From positions 62,001 to 126,000 of the forward strand of contig NZ_JASCTH010000004.1 in assembly GCF_030009775.1 (NCBI RefSeq): a stretch of DNA of 64,000 nucleotides, read 5' to 3'. A program made the translations under genes and the position numbers. The DNA comes from Actinoplanes sandaracinus (GTDB lineage Bacteria; Actinomycetota; Actinomycetes; Mycobacteriales; Micromonosporaceae). Every line of letters begins with the position of its first letter. The first letter of the stretch is position 1. Of this stretch, positions 1 through 11,933 are shown piece by piece. The notes beneath the pieces are model-generated. The model was given only the letters and a program-made list of their open reading frames with translations, made no database searches and had not been told where the DNA came from.

Positions 1-1
1 G

Positions 2-718
2 CTGGCCGTCGGCGCGGTGCTGCTGTCGCTGGAGGCGGCGCTGCCCAGGCTGGGCCTGCCGCAGTACCGGTCCGAGGCGATCACCGTCGAGTGGAGCGGG
101 TACGCCTCGGCCGCCGTCGCCGGCGCGCTGGCCATCCACTCCCCCACCCACCTGGCGGCGCTGCTCGCGGCCTGGGGCGCGGTGCTGGGCCTGGCGGCGT
201 CCCGGCCGGACCGCACCCCGAGTCAGCGGCGCACCCTGTTCTGGGTGGCCGTCGGCTTCGAGATCGCCGGCTGGTGGCTGTTCATCACGCTGGCCGAAGT
301 GGGGCTGCCGGAGGCTTACACGCTGCCGTTCGCGGCCCTGGCGCTGGCGGTCGGGGTGGTCGAGGCGCATCACCGGCCCGACCTGAGCAGTTGGGCGGCG
401 TACGGGCCGGCGCTGCTGGCCGCGTTCGTGCCGACGATCGGGATCGTGCTGACCGGCAACGGCGGCGACCTGCGGGCGGTGCTGCTCCTGCTCGGGGCGG
501 TGGCCACGCTGATCGTCGGCTCGCGGAGCCGGCAGCAGGCGCCGGTGGTGATCGGCACCGCCGCCACGGTGGTCGCCGCGCTGGCATTCGCGTTCACCGT
601 CGGCGGCCCGTGGCTGATGCTGATCCCGGTCGGTGTGGTGCTGCTCTTCCTGGGCGCCTCCAGCGAGAACCGCCGGCGCACCCAGGAGTTCCGCGAGGTG
701 CTCTCCAAGATGCGGTGA
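2..718 (+). CDS. C-terminal part of an integral membrane protein (5' end outside the window)
   Basis: The reading frame is already open at base 2, so the true start lies upstream; the GTG at 17 is probably internal. The 238 visible residues contain about seven hydrophobic stretches separated by short charged loops and end in a basic cytoplasmic tail (SSENRRRTQEFREVLSKMR). No catalytic motif is visible, so the function is unknown; a polytopic membrane protein is all that can be claimed. It converges on purE across a strong hairpin. Confidence 0.7.
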   Translation: MAVGAVLLSLEAALPRLGLPQYRSEAITVEWSGYASAAVAGALAIHSPTHLAALLAAWGAVLGLAASRPDRTPSQRRTLFWVAVGFEIAGWWLFITLAEVGLPEAYTLPFAALALAVGVVEAHHRPDLSSWAAYGPALLAAFVPTIGIVLTGNGGDLRAVLLLLGAVATLIVGSRSRQQAPVVIGTAATVVAALAFAFTVGGPWLMLIPVGVVLLFLGASSENRRRTQEFREVLSKMR

Positions 719-721
719 GCG

Positions 722-747
722 GCGCCGGCCGCGCAGGCGGCCGGCGC
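722..747. terminator. bidirectional hairpin between convergent genes
   Basis: Perfect 11-bp inverted repeat (GCGCCGGCCGC / GCGGCCGGCGC) with a 4-nt loop, lying between the stop of the membrane protein (718) and the purE stop (756). No U-tract is present, which is usual for actinobacterial terminators. Confidence 0.7.
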
Positions 748-755
748 AGGGGTTT

Positions 756-1256
756 CTAGCTCATCAGCTTGGTGCGGAGCGCCTCGTCCTTCTCGGCGAC
801 CAGCTTCTCCAACCCGGTCTGGAAGTCGGCCATCCGCTGCCGCAGCGCCGGGTCCGAGGCGCCGAGGATGCGGATCGCGAGCAGGCCGGCGTTGCGCGCC
901 CCACCGATCGACACGGTGGCCACCGGCACCCCGGCCGGCATCTGCACGATCGACAGCAGCGAGTCCATGCCGTCCAGGTGCTTCAACGGCACCGGCACAC
1001 CGATCACCGGCAACGGCGTCAGCGCGGCCACCATGCCCGGCAGGTGCGCCGCGCCGCCGGCCCCGGCGATGATCGTGCGGATGCCGCGGTCGGCGGCCGA
1101 CTCGGCGTAGTCGACCATTTTCCGCACCGTGCGGTGCGCGGAGACCACGCCCACCTCGAACGGCACCTCGAACTCGGCGAGCGCGACCGCGGCCGCCTCC
1201 ATGGTGGGCCAGTCCGAGTCGCTACCCATGATGATGCCGACGACGGGGGTCATCAT
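756..1256 (-). CDS. purE: N5-carboxyaminoimidazole ribonucleotide mutase PurE
   Basis: Converts N5-CAIR to CAIR in de novo purine synthesis, acting after PurK. Visible motifs are the N-terminal GSDSDWPTM phosphate/substrate loop, SAHRT near residue 45, and the glycine-rich [14 protein letters not shown] segment followed by LPVIGVPV, all typical of class I PurE. Length (166 aa) fits the family. The start is chosen at the ATG whose ATGA overlaps the purK stop, with AGGAAG just upstream; a second ATG follows immediately and a longer in-frame start at 1274 exists but lacks support. The 4-bp overlap implies translational coupling to purK. Confidence 0.95.
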   Translation of the reverse strand: MMTPVVGIIMGSDSDWPTMEAAAVALAEFEVPFEVGVVSAHRTVRKMVDYAESAADRGIRTIIAGAGGAAHLPGMVAALTPLPVIGVPVPLKHLDGMDSLLSIVQMPAGVPVATVSIGGARNAGLLAIRILGASDPALRQRMADFQTGLEKLVAEKDEALRTKLMS

Positions 1257-2395
1257 TCGCCTTCCTGAAGCCATTTCGCGGCGCGTGCCGCTCGGGCACG
1301 CACCGTCTCCAACGAGTCGCCGAGCACGGTCACGTGGCCGATCTTGCGGCCGGGTCGGACCTGCTTGCCGTAGAGGTGCACCCGTGCGTCCGGCACCTCG
1401 GCGAAGAGGTGGTGCAGGCGCTCGTCGATCGAGATGCCGCCCGGCTCGCCGCCGAGCACATTGGCCATCACGACGACCGGGGCGGCCAGCGCTGTCGAGC
1501 CCATCGGATAGTCGAGCACGGCCCGCAGGTGCTGCTCGAACTGTGAGGTCCGGGCTCCCTCGATGGTCCAGTGGCCGGAGTTGTGCGGGCGCATGGCCAG
1601 CTCGTTCACGACGATGCCGGTGTCGGTCTCGAACAGCTCGACGGCGAGCAGTCCGACCACGCCCAGCTCGGTGGCCAGGTCGATGGCGAGCTGCTGCGCT
1701 TCGAGAGCGAGGTCCTCGGAGAGGCCCGGCGCGGGTGCGATCACCTCGACACAGATGCCGTCCCGCTGCACGGTCTCCACCACCGGATAGGCCGCGACCT
1801 GCCCGAACGGGGACCGGGCCACCAGGGCGGCGAGCTCGCGCCGCAGCGGCACCTTCTCCTCGACGATCAGCGGGATGCCGGTCGACACGAGATCGTCGGC
1901 GGCCTCGCGGGAACCGACCATCCAGACGCCGCGACCGTCGTACCCCCCGCGGGTGGCCTTGGCCACCACCGGCCAGGAGCCGGCCGCGAACGCCTCGATG
2001 TCGTCGCCGCCGCCGACCCGCGCCCAGCGCGGCACCGGCGCACCCAGCGCGGCGAGACGCTCCCGCATCAGGCCCTTGTCCTGGGCGAAGATCAGCGCCT
2101 TCGACCCTGGGAAGATCTTCACGCCCTCGGCCTCAAGCGCCTCGACGTGCTCCGTCGGCACATGCTCGTGGTCGAAGGTGACGGCGTCGCACCCCTTCGC
2201 GAAATCACGCAGCGTGGCGAGGTCAGTGTGTGTGCCGATCGGCACGTCGGCCGCGACCAGCGCGGCGCTGTCATGAGGCTTCTCACTGAGCACACGCAGT
2301 GACTGGCCGAGAGAAATGGCGGCCTGGTGGGTCATCCGGGCCAGTTGCCCGCCCCCCACCATGCCGACTACTGGCAGACCGGTTCGGGTATCCAT
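1253..2395 (-). CDS. purK: 5-(carboxyamino)imidazole ribonucleotide synthase PurK
   Basis: ATP-grasp enzyme that carboxylates AIR to N5-CAIR using ATP and bicarbonate and feeds PurE. The 380-aa protein opens with the [11 protein letters not shown] nucleotide-fold motif. It has the ATP-grasp core ([34 protein letters not shown]) and acidic metal-binding residues in [13 protein letters not shown]. It ends with the PurK-typical segment [20 protein letters not shown]. First gene of the purKE operon on the minus strand; its stop overlaps the purE start. Confidence 0.95.
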   Translation of the reverse strand: MDTRTGLPVVGMVGGGQLARMTHQAAISLGQSLRVLSEKPHDSAALVAADVPIGTHTDLATLRDFAKGCDAVTFDHEHVPTEHVEALEAEGVKIFPGSKALIFAQDKGLMRERLAALGAPVPRWARVGGGDDIEAFAAGSWPVVAKATRGGYDGRGVWMVGSREAADDLVSTGIPLIVEEKVPLRRELAALVARSPFGQVAAYPVVETVQRDGICVEVIAPAPGLSEDLALEAQQLAIDLATELGVVGLLAVELFETDTGIVVNELAMRPHNSGHWTIEGARTSQFEQHLRAVLDYPMGSTALAAPVVVMANVLGGEPGGISIDERLHHLFAEVPDARVHLYGKQVRPGRKIGHVTVLGDSLETVRARAARAAKWLQEGE

Positions 2396-2574
2396 CGCCA
2401 GGCCAGCCTAGCGACGCCCCAGTTCAACCCCAAAATCAACCCCATTTCGTGGTACGGCCACACCTCCCGCAAACGCACGAGACCGCCCCCGCCCTCCGGG
2501 CGCTGCCGCCGGTTTCCCGGCCGCCCAGCCGGAATTCACCCCGTCACCGGACCGATGGCGCCGCCGTCCGCCGG

Positions 2575-2580
2575 TAATAT
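2575..2580 (+). promoter_or_regulatory. -10 box of a leaderless promoter (TAATAT, 7 nt before ATG)
   Basis: TAATAT is a near-consensus -10 hexamer ending 7 nt before the Uma2 ATG, and no Shine-Dalgarno sequence is present. Transcription would start at or within 1-2 nt of the start codon. Confidence 0.55.
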
Positions 2581-3112
2581 CGGGCGCATGAGCGCAGAGG
2601 CGATCGGCAGGCTGATGCCTTCCACCATCACGCTCGACGATCTGGCCGCCATGAACGAGGCCGACACGCACGGACACCGATATGAGACAAGCACCCAGGG
2701 AGTGCTCTCTGTGGTTCCGCCCCCCAACGGGAAACACGCCAAGATCGCCACTCATCTGACATTGTGGCTCGGCAAGGCTGGATGGTCGGGTGATCAGATC
2801 ATGCAGGCGGCCGGCCTCAAGATTCCAGGTCCGAACGGAGACGCCGGGCGGATTCCTGACCTCATCGTTTGGGCTCACGATCCAGGCGACAAGGTCTGGT
2901 ATGACCTCGACGGCCTCCTGCTGATCATCGAGATCATCTCCCCCGGGTCCGAGGCAACGGATCGCATCACCAAAGTCGAGGAGTATGCGATCGCCGGCGT
3001 ACCGCAGTACTGGACGGTCGCCCGGGACGCCGCGAACACCGTGACGCTCCACCGACTCAGCCCCGAGGGCGGCGACTACGAGGTGAGCGCCAAGGTGCCT
3101 CTCGCCTGGCTG

Positions 3113-5140
<2,028 letters not shown>

Positions 5141-5184
5141 CCTGTCACTCCTGACCTCTACACCTGTGTGTCACGGATCGTCAC

Positions 5185-5204
5185 GTGCCAGACGAGTCTG
5201 GCAC
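5185..5204. repeat. perfect 8-bp inverted repeat upstream of the YyaL-type gene
   Basis: GTGCCAGA-CGAG-TCTGGCAC lies 45 bp upstream of the YyaL start and about 215 bp past the GGDEF-EAL stop. It could be an operator for the YyaL gene or a weak terminator. The rest of the 280-bp gap shows no gene. Confidence 0.4.
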
Positions 5205-5419
5205 ATTCGGTGGTGTGCCCCGGTTCGCGTCGTTCATGCGTCACCGCTGGCAGCCATAGGAGCCCTGGTCGGCCCACGCGGACATCGTCATCGGGAGCAG
5301 GGTCGCCGACATCCGGATCACGTCGATCGGCCGAGCCGGGACCGGCAGCACCCCGGTGAGCGGCCGTAGCCGGACCTGCGAAGTGAGGCGGAGCCAGGCG
5401 AGGCGCCCCGCACCGGGGC

Positions 5420-7930
5420 TCAGGCCGAGTCGTCGGCTCTCAACTGCGTGACGTTCGTGGGAGCGGAGCGGGCCAGCTGGGACAGGGCCTGCACGATCTT
5501 GTCGGCCGGCATCGGCTTGCAGAAGTGGTAGCCCTGCGCGGTCGGACAGCCCACCGCGATCAGCGCGGCCCGCTGCTCGATCGTCTCGATGCCCTCGGCG
5601 ACGACCCGGACGCCCAGCCGGGACCCGAGTTCCACCGCGCCCCGGACGACCGCGCCGGCCGCCGCCGAGTCGATCATCTCGTCCACGAACGACCGGTCGA
5701 TCTTGATCTCGTCGATCGGCATCCGGGTGACCGAGGCCAGCGACGAGAAGCCGGTGCCGAAGTCGTCGAGCGACACCTGCACACCCGACGAACGCAGCCG
5801 GGCCAGCACCTCGTCGACGATCTCCTGCTCGCTCACCGCCACCGACTCGGTGATCTCCAGGACCAGCCGGGACGCCGGGGTCCGGTGCCGCCGGAGCACC
5901 TCGGTGACCTGGGCCGGGAAGGTCGGGTCGGTGAGGCTGCGGGCCGACACGTTCACCGAGACGGGCACGTCGATGCCGCTCGCCGTCCAGTCCGCCGCCG
6001 CGGCCAGGGCCAGGTCGAGCACCCGCCGGGTGAACGGAATGAGCAGCTCACTGCGCTCCACCGCGGGCAGGAACTCGGCCGGGGAGAGATAGCCACGGCG
6101 CGGGTGGTGCCAGCGGACCAGCGCCTCCACCCCGGTCGGCTCGGAGGTGACCAGGTCCACCGCGGGCTGGAGATGCAGGATGATCTGGTCGTCGGCGACG
6201 AAGGCGTCCTGCAGGTCGGCGAGCAGGGCCAACTGGTCGGTGCTGCTGGCGTCCTGCCCGCTGTCGTACGTGCCGACGGTGACACCCAGTTCCTTGGCCC
6301 GATCGACCGCCAGTGAGGCCCGGCGCAGCAGCTCGGCCACTTCGCACTCGTCGGCGCGGGCCACCGCCACCCCGACGGTCACCTCGACGGAGAGCCGGAC
6401 CCCGGCCACCGTCAGCGGCAGGCGTAACTGCTCGACCAGCTCACGGGCCCGGCGCAGAGCGGTCGGCAGAGGGCTGGGCTCGCCGTGCGACCACATCGCC
6501 GAATCGGCCAGCGTCGTCACCGGGATGAGCAGCGCGAACTCGTCGTCCCCGGTGCGCGCCACCAGTTCCGCGGTCCGGGTCAGGCCGGTGAGCCGCCCGC
6601 CGGTCAGCCGGAGCACCTCGTCGCCGCCGCCGTGCCCGAGCGTGCTGTTCACCTGGCGGAAGTCCACGACGTCGAGCAGAAGCATGGCCACCTGCTGGTC
6701 GCGGTCGAGCGAGCGCAGACGCGGGTCGCCCTGGGCGGCCAGTGCCGCGCGGTTGAGGAGCCCGGTGAGCGGGTCGTGCAGGCGCTCGTGCGTGACCCGG
6801 GCGTCCAGTTCGACGATCCGCTGATGGGCCGCCGCGTCGTGCAAGGCTCCGGCCAGCGCCTCCCCGTAGGCCGCGATCGCCGCCTCGTCGCGGGGCCGGG
6901 GCAGTCCCGGCTCGCCGAGCCAGACGGTGAGTTCCCCGACCGGACGGCCGGACACGACCATGCTGCGGGTGACGGCCGGACCGGACCGGGTGCCGGCGAC
7001 GCCTTCCAGGCCGGGACCGTCCTGGGCGTACCGGCGCTGGCCGTGCCCGGTGTGGACCTCGAGTTCCGCCCGCCGGGCGCCGAAGACGTCGAGCGCGCCG
7101 CGCAGGCCGGCCCGGGCCACTTCGGCCTCGCTGGTGCCGGGCAGCCGGGCGGTGGCGGCCGCGAAGGCCTCCCACATCCGGCGCTCCTCGGCGGCGCGCA
7201 GGTGGAAGCGGTATGTGCGGTGCAGCAGCCACAGGACGGGGCCGAAGGCGAGCAACCAGAGCGGTTCGCGGATGAGCGCGTAGACCGCGCAGATGCCGAC
7301 GATGACGTTGCCGACCGACATCGGGAGCTTCGCGTAGAGCACCCGGGTCGCGATCTGGCCCGGCTGGGCGTCGCGGTGCAACATCAGGGTGAGCACGACC
7401 AGGCCGAACGTGATCAGCAGATAGGTGCCGGCGCCGGCGACCAGGGCCAGCGGCAGCCGGGCGCTGTGCACCGGTACGTCTCCGGCCAGCAGCGCGGTGA
7501 CCAGGGCGGCTCCGGCGACGCCGAGCGTCATCGAGGCGACCAGGTGGACTATCTCGGCGGCGTTGCGCAGGCCGGTGAACCAGGCGAGCAGCAGCCAGGC
7601 GGCGCCGGTGCCGGCCAGGGTCGCGGCCGGGAGCCAGCCGGCCGGGGCCACCACGAAGCCGACCACCACGGCGGCCTCGGCCCAGCTGACCGAGACCGCG
7701 TCCGGGCCGAGCCGGAACCGCAGGCCCGCCAACTGGGCGATGGCGGCCAGCACCGCGGCCACGCAGACACCGTGGACCGGGGACAGCGGACGGCCGGCGG
7801 CGAGCGGTACGGGCTGGAGAGCGCCGAGGACCACGGCCGCCGCGGCGGCGATCACGACGACGGTGGTGAGGAGCCGCACCGGGCGGGGCCGGCTCACGGC
7901 ACTCGCCAGTGAGCCTTGGAGGGTTCTCAC
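5420..7930 (-). CDS. membrane-bound GGDEF-EAL protein (c-di-GMP synthesis/degradation)
   Basis: The 836-aa protein has three parts. The first 230 residues hold six to seven hydrophobic segments, consistent with a membrane sensor. A GGDEF domain follows (about 370-540), whose signature reads RTGDDEF near residue 460, with the second Gly replaced by Asp and no RxxD inhibitory site (RTAE instead). The C-terminal EAL domain (about 580-815) keeps EALVRW near residue 602, the DDFGTGFSSL loop, IKIDRSFV and VVAEGIET. Phosphodiesterase activity is therefore likely; cyclase activity is uncertain. It may control cellular c-di-GMP read by the PilZ protein at 47.6 kb. The annotated start is the most upstream Met; MRTLQGS begins just before the first membrane segment. 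Confidence 0.92.
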   Translation of the reverse strand: MRTLQGSLASAVSRPRPVRLLTTVVVIAAAAAVVLGALQPVPLAAGRPLSPVHGVCVAAVLAAIAQLAGLRFRLGPDAVSVSWAEAAVVVGFVVAPAGWLPAATLAGTGAAWLLLAWFTGLRNAAEIVHLVASMTLGVAGAALVTALLAGDVPVHSARLPLALVAGAGTYLLITFGLVVLTLMLHRDAQPGQIATRVLYAKLPMSVGNVIVGICAVYALIREPLWLLAFGPVLWLLHRTYRFHLRAAEERRMWEAFAAATARLPGTSEAEVARAGLRGALDVFGARRAELEVHTGHGQRRYAQDGPGLEGVAGTRSGPAVTRSMVVSGRPVGELTVWLGEPGLPRPRDEAAIAAYGEALAGALHDAAAHQRIVELDARVTHERLHDPLTGLLNRAALAAQGDPRLRSLDRDQQVAMLLLDVVDFRQVNSTLGHGGGDEVLRLTGGRLTGLTRTAELVARTGDDEFALLIPVTTLADSAMWSHGEPSPLPTALRRARELVEQLRLPLTVAGVRLSVEVTVGVAVARADECEVAELLRRASLAVDRAKELGVTVGTYDSGQDASSTDQLALLADLQDAFVADDQIILHLQPAVDLVTSEPTGVEALVRWHHPRRGYLSPAEFLPAVERSELLIPFTRRVLDLALAAAADWTASGIDVPVSVNVSARSLTDPTFPAQVTEVLRRHRTPASRLVLEITESVAVSEQEIVDEVLARLRSSGVQVSLDDFGTGFSSLASVTRMPIDEIKIDRSFVDEMIDSAAAGAVVRGAVELGSRLGVRVVAEGIETIEQRAALIAVGCPTAQGYHFCKPMPADKIVQALSQLARSAPTNVTQLRADDSA

Positions 7931-8069
7931 GGCGACACCGGACAGTGCACGACCGGATGCACGTGCAGATCGGTTACCGAGAGTCGGCGCCGGACAGTGG
8001 TCATGTCGGCGCCCCCTTCCGCGCAGGGTCCAGGGGCCGTGGCGGCCCCCGGCGGAAGGCTAAATCAAT

Positions 8070-8087
8070 CCTGTTAAACGCAACAGG
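8070..8087. repeat. 6-bp inverted repeat CCTGTT-N6-AACAGG
   Basis: A small dyad in the 230-bp gap between the GGDEF-EAL gene and the gene ending at 8163. It could be an operator or a weak terminator. Nothing else is recognisable in this gap. Confidence 0.3.
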
Positions 8088-8162
8088 GCTTGACGGGGCC
8101 CGGACGGGCACACTCGGCGGGGCACGGGCGGAACCACACGACGTGGCGGAACGGCCTGATGA

Positions 8163-8513
8163 TCAGGCACGCTCCGCGCCACCGCGTGGTCCGGCCCCAC
8201 TCTGCTCGTCGCCCACGGCCGCCACCTCGGGTTCCTCGGTCGCGGCAGCGGGAACAGATCGATCAGCTTCGACGTCGGCGGCCACTGAGGCATCGGATCG
8301 CTCGGCACCGGAGGCGTCCCGGGCCAGCCCAACCACACGATCGCGCTCGTTCGCAACCGGAAAACTGTCGGGAAGCCGACGAATTCGCTTGTTCATGTTG
8401 CGGATCAACAGGACCGTCGCCACACACATGAGGACGATGAGGAACAACCCCATCGGGCCGGCCAGGCCGCCCGATCGGGTGTCGCCGAAGTTGTTGACCG
8501 CGATGAAGTCCAC
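8163..8513 (-). CDS. small single-pass membrane protein downstream of mca
   Basis: 116 aa with one clear transmembrane segment near residues 18-38 (GPMGLFLIVLMCVATVLLI), a basic stop-transfer patch (RNMNKRIRRL), then an acidic Ala/Glu-rich tail of low complexity. It begins with GTG 16 nt after the mca stop and is therefore probably co-transcribed with it. No known domain is recognised. The arrangement of a short membrane protein after mca is my reason for accepting it; no function is proposed. Confidence 0.7.
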   Translation of the reverse strand: MDFIAVNNFGDTRSGGLAGPMGLFLIVLMCVATVLLIRNMNKRIRRLPDSFPVANERDRVVGLARDASGAERSDASVAADVEADRSVPAAATEEPEVAAVGDEQSGAGPRGGAERA

Positions 8514-8529
8514 GAACCCAGGGTACTGC

Positions 8530-9411
8530 TCAGTACGTGCCGACCTTCTCCCGGATGCCCGCGAACAGGTCGGACTCGGGAACCGGGCTGTCGACGAGCG
8601 ACCGGGCCAGCTCGAAGTCCTCGGTGGGCCACACCTTCTGCTGAAGCTCCAGCGGGATGTGGAACCAGAACCCGTCCGGGTCGACCTGGGTGGCGTGCGC
8701 CCGAAGCGCGTCGTCGCGGATCCCGAAGTAGTCGCCGCACTCGATCCGCGTGGTGATCTTGTCGCTCCGGTCGTCGCGGTCCGACCACTTCTCCAACCAC
8801 TCCGCGTACGGCGACTCCAGCCCGGCCGTCAGCATCCCCTCGTGCAGGGCGAGCATCCGCGCCCGGGTCCAGCCGGAGTTGTAGTACAGCTTCGACGGCT
8901 GCCACGGCTCGCCGAGCTCGGGGTGACGCTCCGGGTCGCCGGCCGCCTCGAACGCCGCCACCGACACCTTGTGGCACATGATGTGGTCGGGGTGGGGATA
9001 TCCGCCGTTCTCGTCATAGGTGGTCATGACGTGCGGCCGGAACTCGCGGATCAGCTTGATCAGCGGCTTGGCCGCCTCCTGGGGGTCCTGAAGGCCGAAG
9101 CAGCCCTCCGGCAGCGGCGGCAGCGGGTCGCCCTCGGGCAGACCGGAGTCGACGAAACCGAGCCAGGCCTGGTCGACACCGAGGATCTCGCGCGCCCGGT
9201 CCATCTCGGCGCGGCGGATGTTGGTGATGTCGGCGAGCACTTCCGGCCGGTCCATCTTGGGGTTCAGGACGCTGCCCCGCTCCCCGCCCGTACAGGTCGC
9301 GACCAGCACTTTCACACCCTCGGCGATGTATTTCGCCATGGTGGCGGCACCCTTGCTCGACTCGTCGTCGGGATGCGCATGCACGGTCATGAGACGCAAT
9401 TGCTCGGCCAC
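8530..9411 (-). CDS. mca: mycothiol S-conjugate amidase Mca
   Basis: Zinc amidase that cleaves mycothiol S-conjugates to release mercapturic acids and GlcN-Ins, a detoxification step restricted to mycothiol-making actinobacteria. The LmbE-like fold is marked by the zinc motif HAHPDDE near the N-terminus and YPHPDH about 130 residues later. Length (293 aa) matches Mca. The GTG at 9411 is chosen because the family sequence begins with [16 protein letters not shown]; upstream in-frame codons look non-coding. It is divergent from DUF4307, with greA beyond, a familiar actinobacterial neighbourhood. Confidence 0.95.
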   Translation of the reverse strand: MAEQLRLMTVHAHPDDESSKGAATMAKYIAEGVKVLVATCTGGERGSVLNPKMDRPEVLADITNIRRAEMDRAREILGVDQAWLGFVDSGLPEGDPLPPLPEGCFGLQDPQEAAKPLIKLIREFRPHVMTTYDENGGYPHPDHIMCHKVSVAAFEAAGDPERHPELGEPWQPSKLYYNSGWTRARMLALHEGMLTAGLESPYAEWLEKWSDRDDRSDKITTRIECGDYFGIRDDALRAHATQVDPDGFWFHIPLELQQKVWPTEDFELARSLVDSPVPESDLFAGIREKVGTY

Positions 9412-9527
9412 GGTTGTTGAGATCCTCTCGACCAGGCCTGCCTCTGGCGGGCCGGGATCGGCTGCGAAGATGGAACCCTGCCATTCTGGCCGATCCCCCC
9501 GACAACAAACGCACGAGAGGTCGACAG

Positions 9528-9944
9528 GTGAGCGAGACGCACGCCACAACTCCGGTCTTCCCGCCCGGCCGGTACGGCCGGCGCCGCGAGGGCGGACAGC
9601 GGCGCTGGCTGCCGATTCTCACCGCGGCGGTCTTCGGGCTCGGCCTGGCCGGGCTCACCTTCGCCTACTACGAGAAGTTCGGGCAGACCGACTACAAGGC
9701 CGACATCATCGGCTGGCAGCCCGCCAGCACCGAGATGGTGATCGAGTTCCGGGTGCGGGTCCCCGAGGGCGGCGCGGCGACCTGCATGCTGCGGGCCCGC
9801 GACTACGACGGCTTCGAGGTGGGCCGCCGGGCGGTGACGGTGCCGGCCCCCGAGGGCGGCGGCTCGGTCGAGGTGCGCGAGTCGGTGCCGACCAAGTCGC
9901 GGGGCTCGGTGGGCGACGTGATGGGCTGCCGCGCGACCGGCTGA
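9528..9944 (+). CDS. DUF4307 membrane-anchored protein
   Basis: 138 aa with a basic N-terminus, one transmembrane helix near residues 28-48 ([19 protein letters not shown]), and an extracytoplasmic beta-rich domain with two cysteines (ATCMLRA and MGCRATG) that could form a disulfide. This is the pattern of DUF4307, which sits beside mca and greA in many actinobacteria. Its function is unknown. The GTG start has GAGAGG 6-7 nt upstream; longer in-frame starts run back into the mca 5' region. Confidence 0.85.
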   Translation: MSETHATTPVFPPGRYGRRREGGQRRWLPILTAAVFGLGLAGLTFAYYEKFGQTDYKADIIGWQPASTEMVIEFRVRVPEGGAATCMLRARDYDGFEVGRRAVTVPAPEGGGSVEVRESVPTKSRGSVGDVMGCRATG

Positions 9945-10103
9945 CACCGGCCGTCACAAGATCTGACAGAGTTTCGGCTTCTGAGCCGGATGCCTACCGC
10001 TGGTAAGCTTGGTGATTCGCTGCGTTCAGCATGTCCCCCGCGCGGTGGCATGTTCCCGCCCCACGTGCAGTGTCATTGCCCAGTTCCAGCAAGGAGATCG
10101 ACC

Positions 10104-10598
10104 GTGTCCAGTTCCGAGGCGCCGAAGACCTGGCTCTCCCAGGACGCTTACGACCGGCTGCAGGCCGAGCTCGACGAGTTGATCGCCAACCGGCCGGCGA
10201 TATCCGCGGAGATCAACGCCCGGCGCGAGGAAGGCGACCTTCGCGAGAACGGCGGCTACCACGCCGCCCGCGAGGAGCAGAGCCGTGAGGAAGGCCGGAT
10301 CCTCTACCTGAAGGAGTTCCTGCGGAACTCGGAGATCGGCGAAGTGCAGGCCACCGACTCGGTCGCCCCGGGCTCGGTCGTGACGATCTACTTCGACGAC
10401 GACCAGTCCGACACCGAGACGTTCCTGCTCGGCTCGCGGGAGATCTCCTCCACCACCAAGCTGAAGGTCTACAGCCCCGAGTCGGCGCTGGGCAAGGCCA
10501 TCCTCGGCTCGCGGAACGGCCAGACGGTCACCTACACGGCTCCCAGCGGCGCCGACATCAAGGTCACCGTGGTCGAGTTCGGCCCCTTCGAGGGCTGA
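10104..10598 (+). CDS. greA: transcription elongation factor GreA
   Basis: Rescues backtracked RNA polymerase by stimulating transcript cleavage. The 164-aa protein has the N-terminal coiled-coil hairpin with the acidic tip (REEGDLRENGGYHAAREEQ) and a C-terminal FKBP-like domain ending in GADIKVTVVEFGPF. The GTG at 10104 has AAGGAG 7 nt upstream, which decides the start over longer frames. Confidence 0.96.
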   Translation: MSSSEAPKTWLSQDAYDRLQAELDELIANRPAISAEINARREEGDLRENGGYHAAREEQSREEGRILYLKEFLRNSEIGEVQATDSVAPGSVVTIYFDDDQSDTETFLLGSREISSTTKLKVYSPESALGKAILGSRNGQTVTYTAPSGADIKVTVVEFGPFEG

Positions 10599-10611
10599 CA
10601 GCGGTGTGGCC

Positions 10612-10642
10612 CGGGCCCGTGGCGAAAGATGCCGCGGGCCCG
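10612..10642. terminator. bidirectional hairpin between greA and ilvA
   Basis: 12-bp stem CGGGCCCGTGGC / GCCGCGGGCCCG with one G:T pair and a 7-nt loop, in the 54-bp gap between two convergent stops. Confidence 0.75.
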
Positions 10643-10652
10643 TTCGCGTCGG

Positions 10653-11927
10653 TCAGGGAGTCGTGTCGGCCAGCAACGCCACCCGGTAACCGGCATCGCG
10701 CAGGGCGCTGATCAGCGCCGACGAGTGGGCCGGGCCACGCGTCTCCACCGAGAGCGCCACCTCCACCTCGCCGAAACTCAGCCGCGGGCTCTGCCGCGAG
10801 TGGTTCACATCGACGACGTTCGCCCGCTGCTCGGCGATCTCCCGCAGCAGCCGGGCCAGTTGCCCCGGCCGGTCCGCGCAGCGCACCGCCAGCCGCAGGA
10901 ACCGCCCGGCCGAGGCCAGGCCGTGCTCGATCACCCGCAGCAGCAGCATCGGGTCGATGTTGCCGCCCGACAGGATCGCCACCACCGGGCCGCCGTGCGG
11001 CACGTAAGCGCCGGTCAGCAGTGCCGCGGCGGCCGCCGCCCCGGCCGGCTCGACCACCGTCTTGTGCCGTTCGAGCAGCACCAGCAGGGCCGCCGAGAGG
11101 TCTTCGTCGTTCACCGTGACGACCTCGTCGACCAGCTTCGCGACATGCGCGAAGGTGAGATCCCCGGGACGCATGACGGCGATGCCGTCCGCGATGGTCG
11201 CGCACGACTCCAGCTTGCGGGGCGCTCCGGCGGCGAGCGAGAGGGGGTACGCCGCCGCGCCGCTGGCCTGCACGCCGACGATCCGGATGTCCGGCCGCAG
11301 CGCCTTGGCCGCCACCGCCAGACCGGAGATCAGCCCGCCGCCGCCGACAGCGGTCACGATCGTCGCCGCCTCCGGGCACTGCTCCAGGATCTCCAGCGCG
11401 ACCGTGCCCTGCCCGGCGATCACGTCCGGGTGGTCGAACGGGTGGATCAGCACCGCCCCGGTCGACCGGGCGAAGTCGGCGGCCACCTCCAGCGCGTCGT
11501 CCACGCTCGTACCGGCGTACTCGACCGACGCGCCGTACCCCTTGGTGGCGGTGACCTTGGGCAGCGGCGCGCCCTCCGGCATGAAGACGGTGGCCCGGGT
11601 GCCGAGCAGGCCGGCGGCGAGCGCGACGCCCTGGGCGTGGTTGCCGGCGCTCGCGGCGACCACGCCGCGGGCGCGCTCCGCGGGCGACAGGCGCGAGATG
11701 CGGGTGTACGCCCCACGCACCTTGTACGACCCGGCCCGCTGCTGGTTCTCGCACTTGAGCCAGACCGGCACCCCGGTGATCTCGCCGAACGGCCGGGACG
11801 GGATCAGCGGGGTCTTCTTGACCACCCCGTCCAGCAGGTCGCGGGCGGCCTCGACGTCGGCGAGGGTGAGCAGGTCGAGAGGCGTGCCGGGCGATTCAGG
11901 GGCCGTCATGGGCACCAATCGTGCCAC
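10653..11927 (-). CDS. ilvA: threonine ammonia-lyase with C-terminal ACT-like domain
   Basis: PLP enzyme deaminating threonine (and serine) to 2-oxobutyrate. PLP lysine lies in QRAGSYKVRGA, the Asn-containing ASAGNHAQG loop follows, and the phosphate-binding GGGGLISG loop is near mid-protein. The last 80 residues (LAVRCADRPGQLARLLREI) form an ACT-type domain, as in the short ilvA/tdcB class. The GTG at 11927 has AGGA 4 nt upstream; an ATG 18 nt further in (11909) is an alternative. It lies just after the amidase stop on the same strand. Confidence 0.9.
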   Translation of the reverse strand: MARLVPMTAPESPGTPLDLLTLADVEAARDLLDGVVKKTPLIPSRPFGEITGVPVWLKCENQQRAGSYKVRGAYTRISRLSPAERARGVVAASAGNHAQGVALAAGLLGTRATVFMPEGAPLPKVTATKGYGASVEYAGTSVDDALEVAADFARSTGAVLIHPFDHPDVIAGQGTVALEILEQCPEAATIVTAVGGGGLISGLAVAAKALRPDIRIVGVQASGAAAYPLSLAAGAPRKLESCATIADGIAVMRPGDLTFAHVAKLVDEVVTVNDEDLSAALLVLLERHKTVVEPAGAAAAAALLTGAYVPHGGPVVAILSGGNIDPMLLLRVIEHGLASAGRFLRLAVRCADRPGQLARLLREIAEQRANVVDVNHSRQSPRLSFGEVEVALSVETRGPAHSSALISALRDAGYRVALLADTTP

Positions 11928-11933
11928 CTCGTC

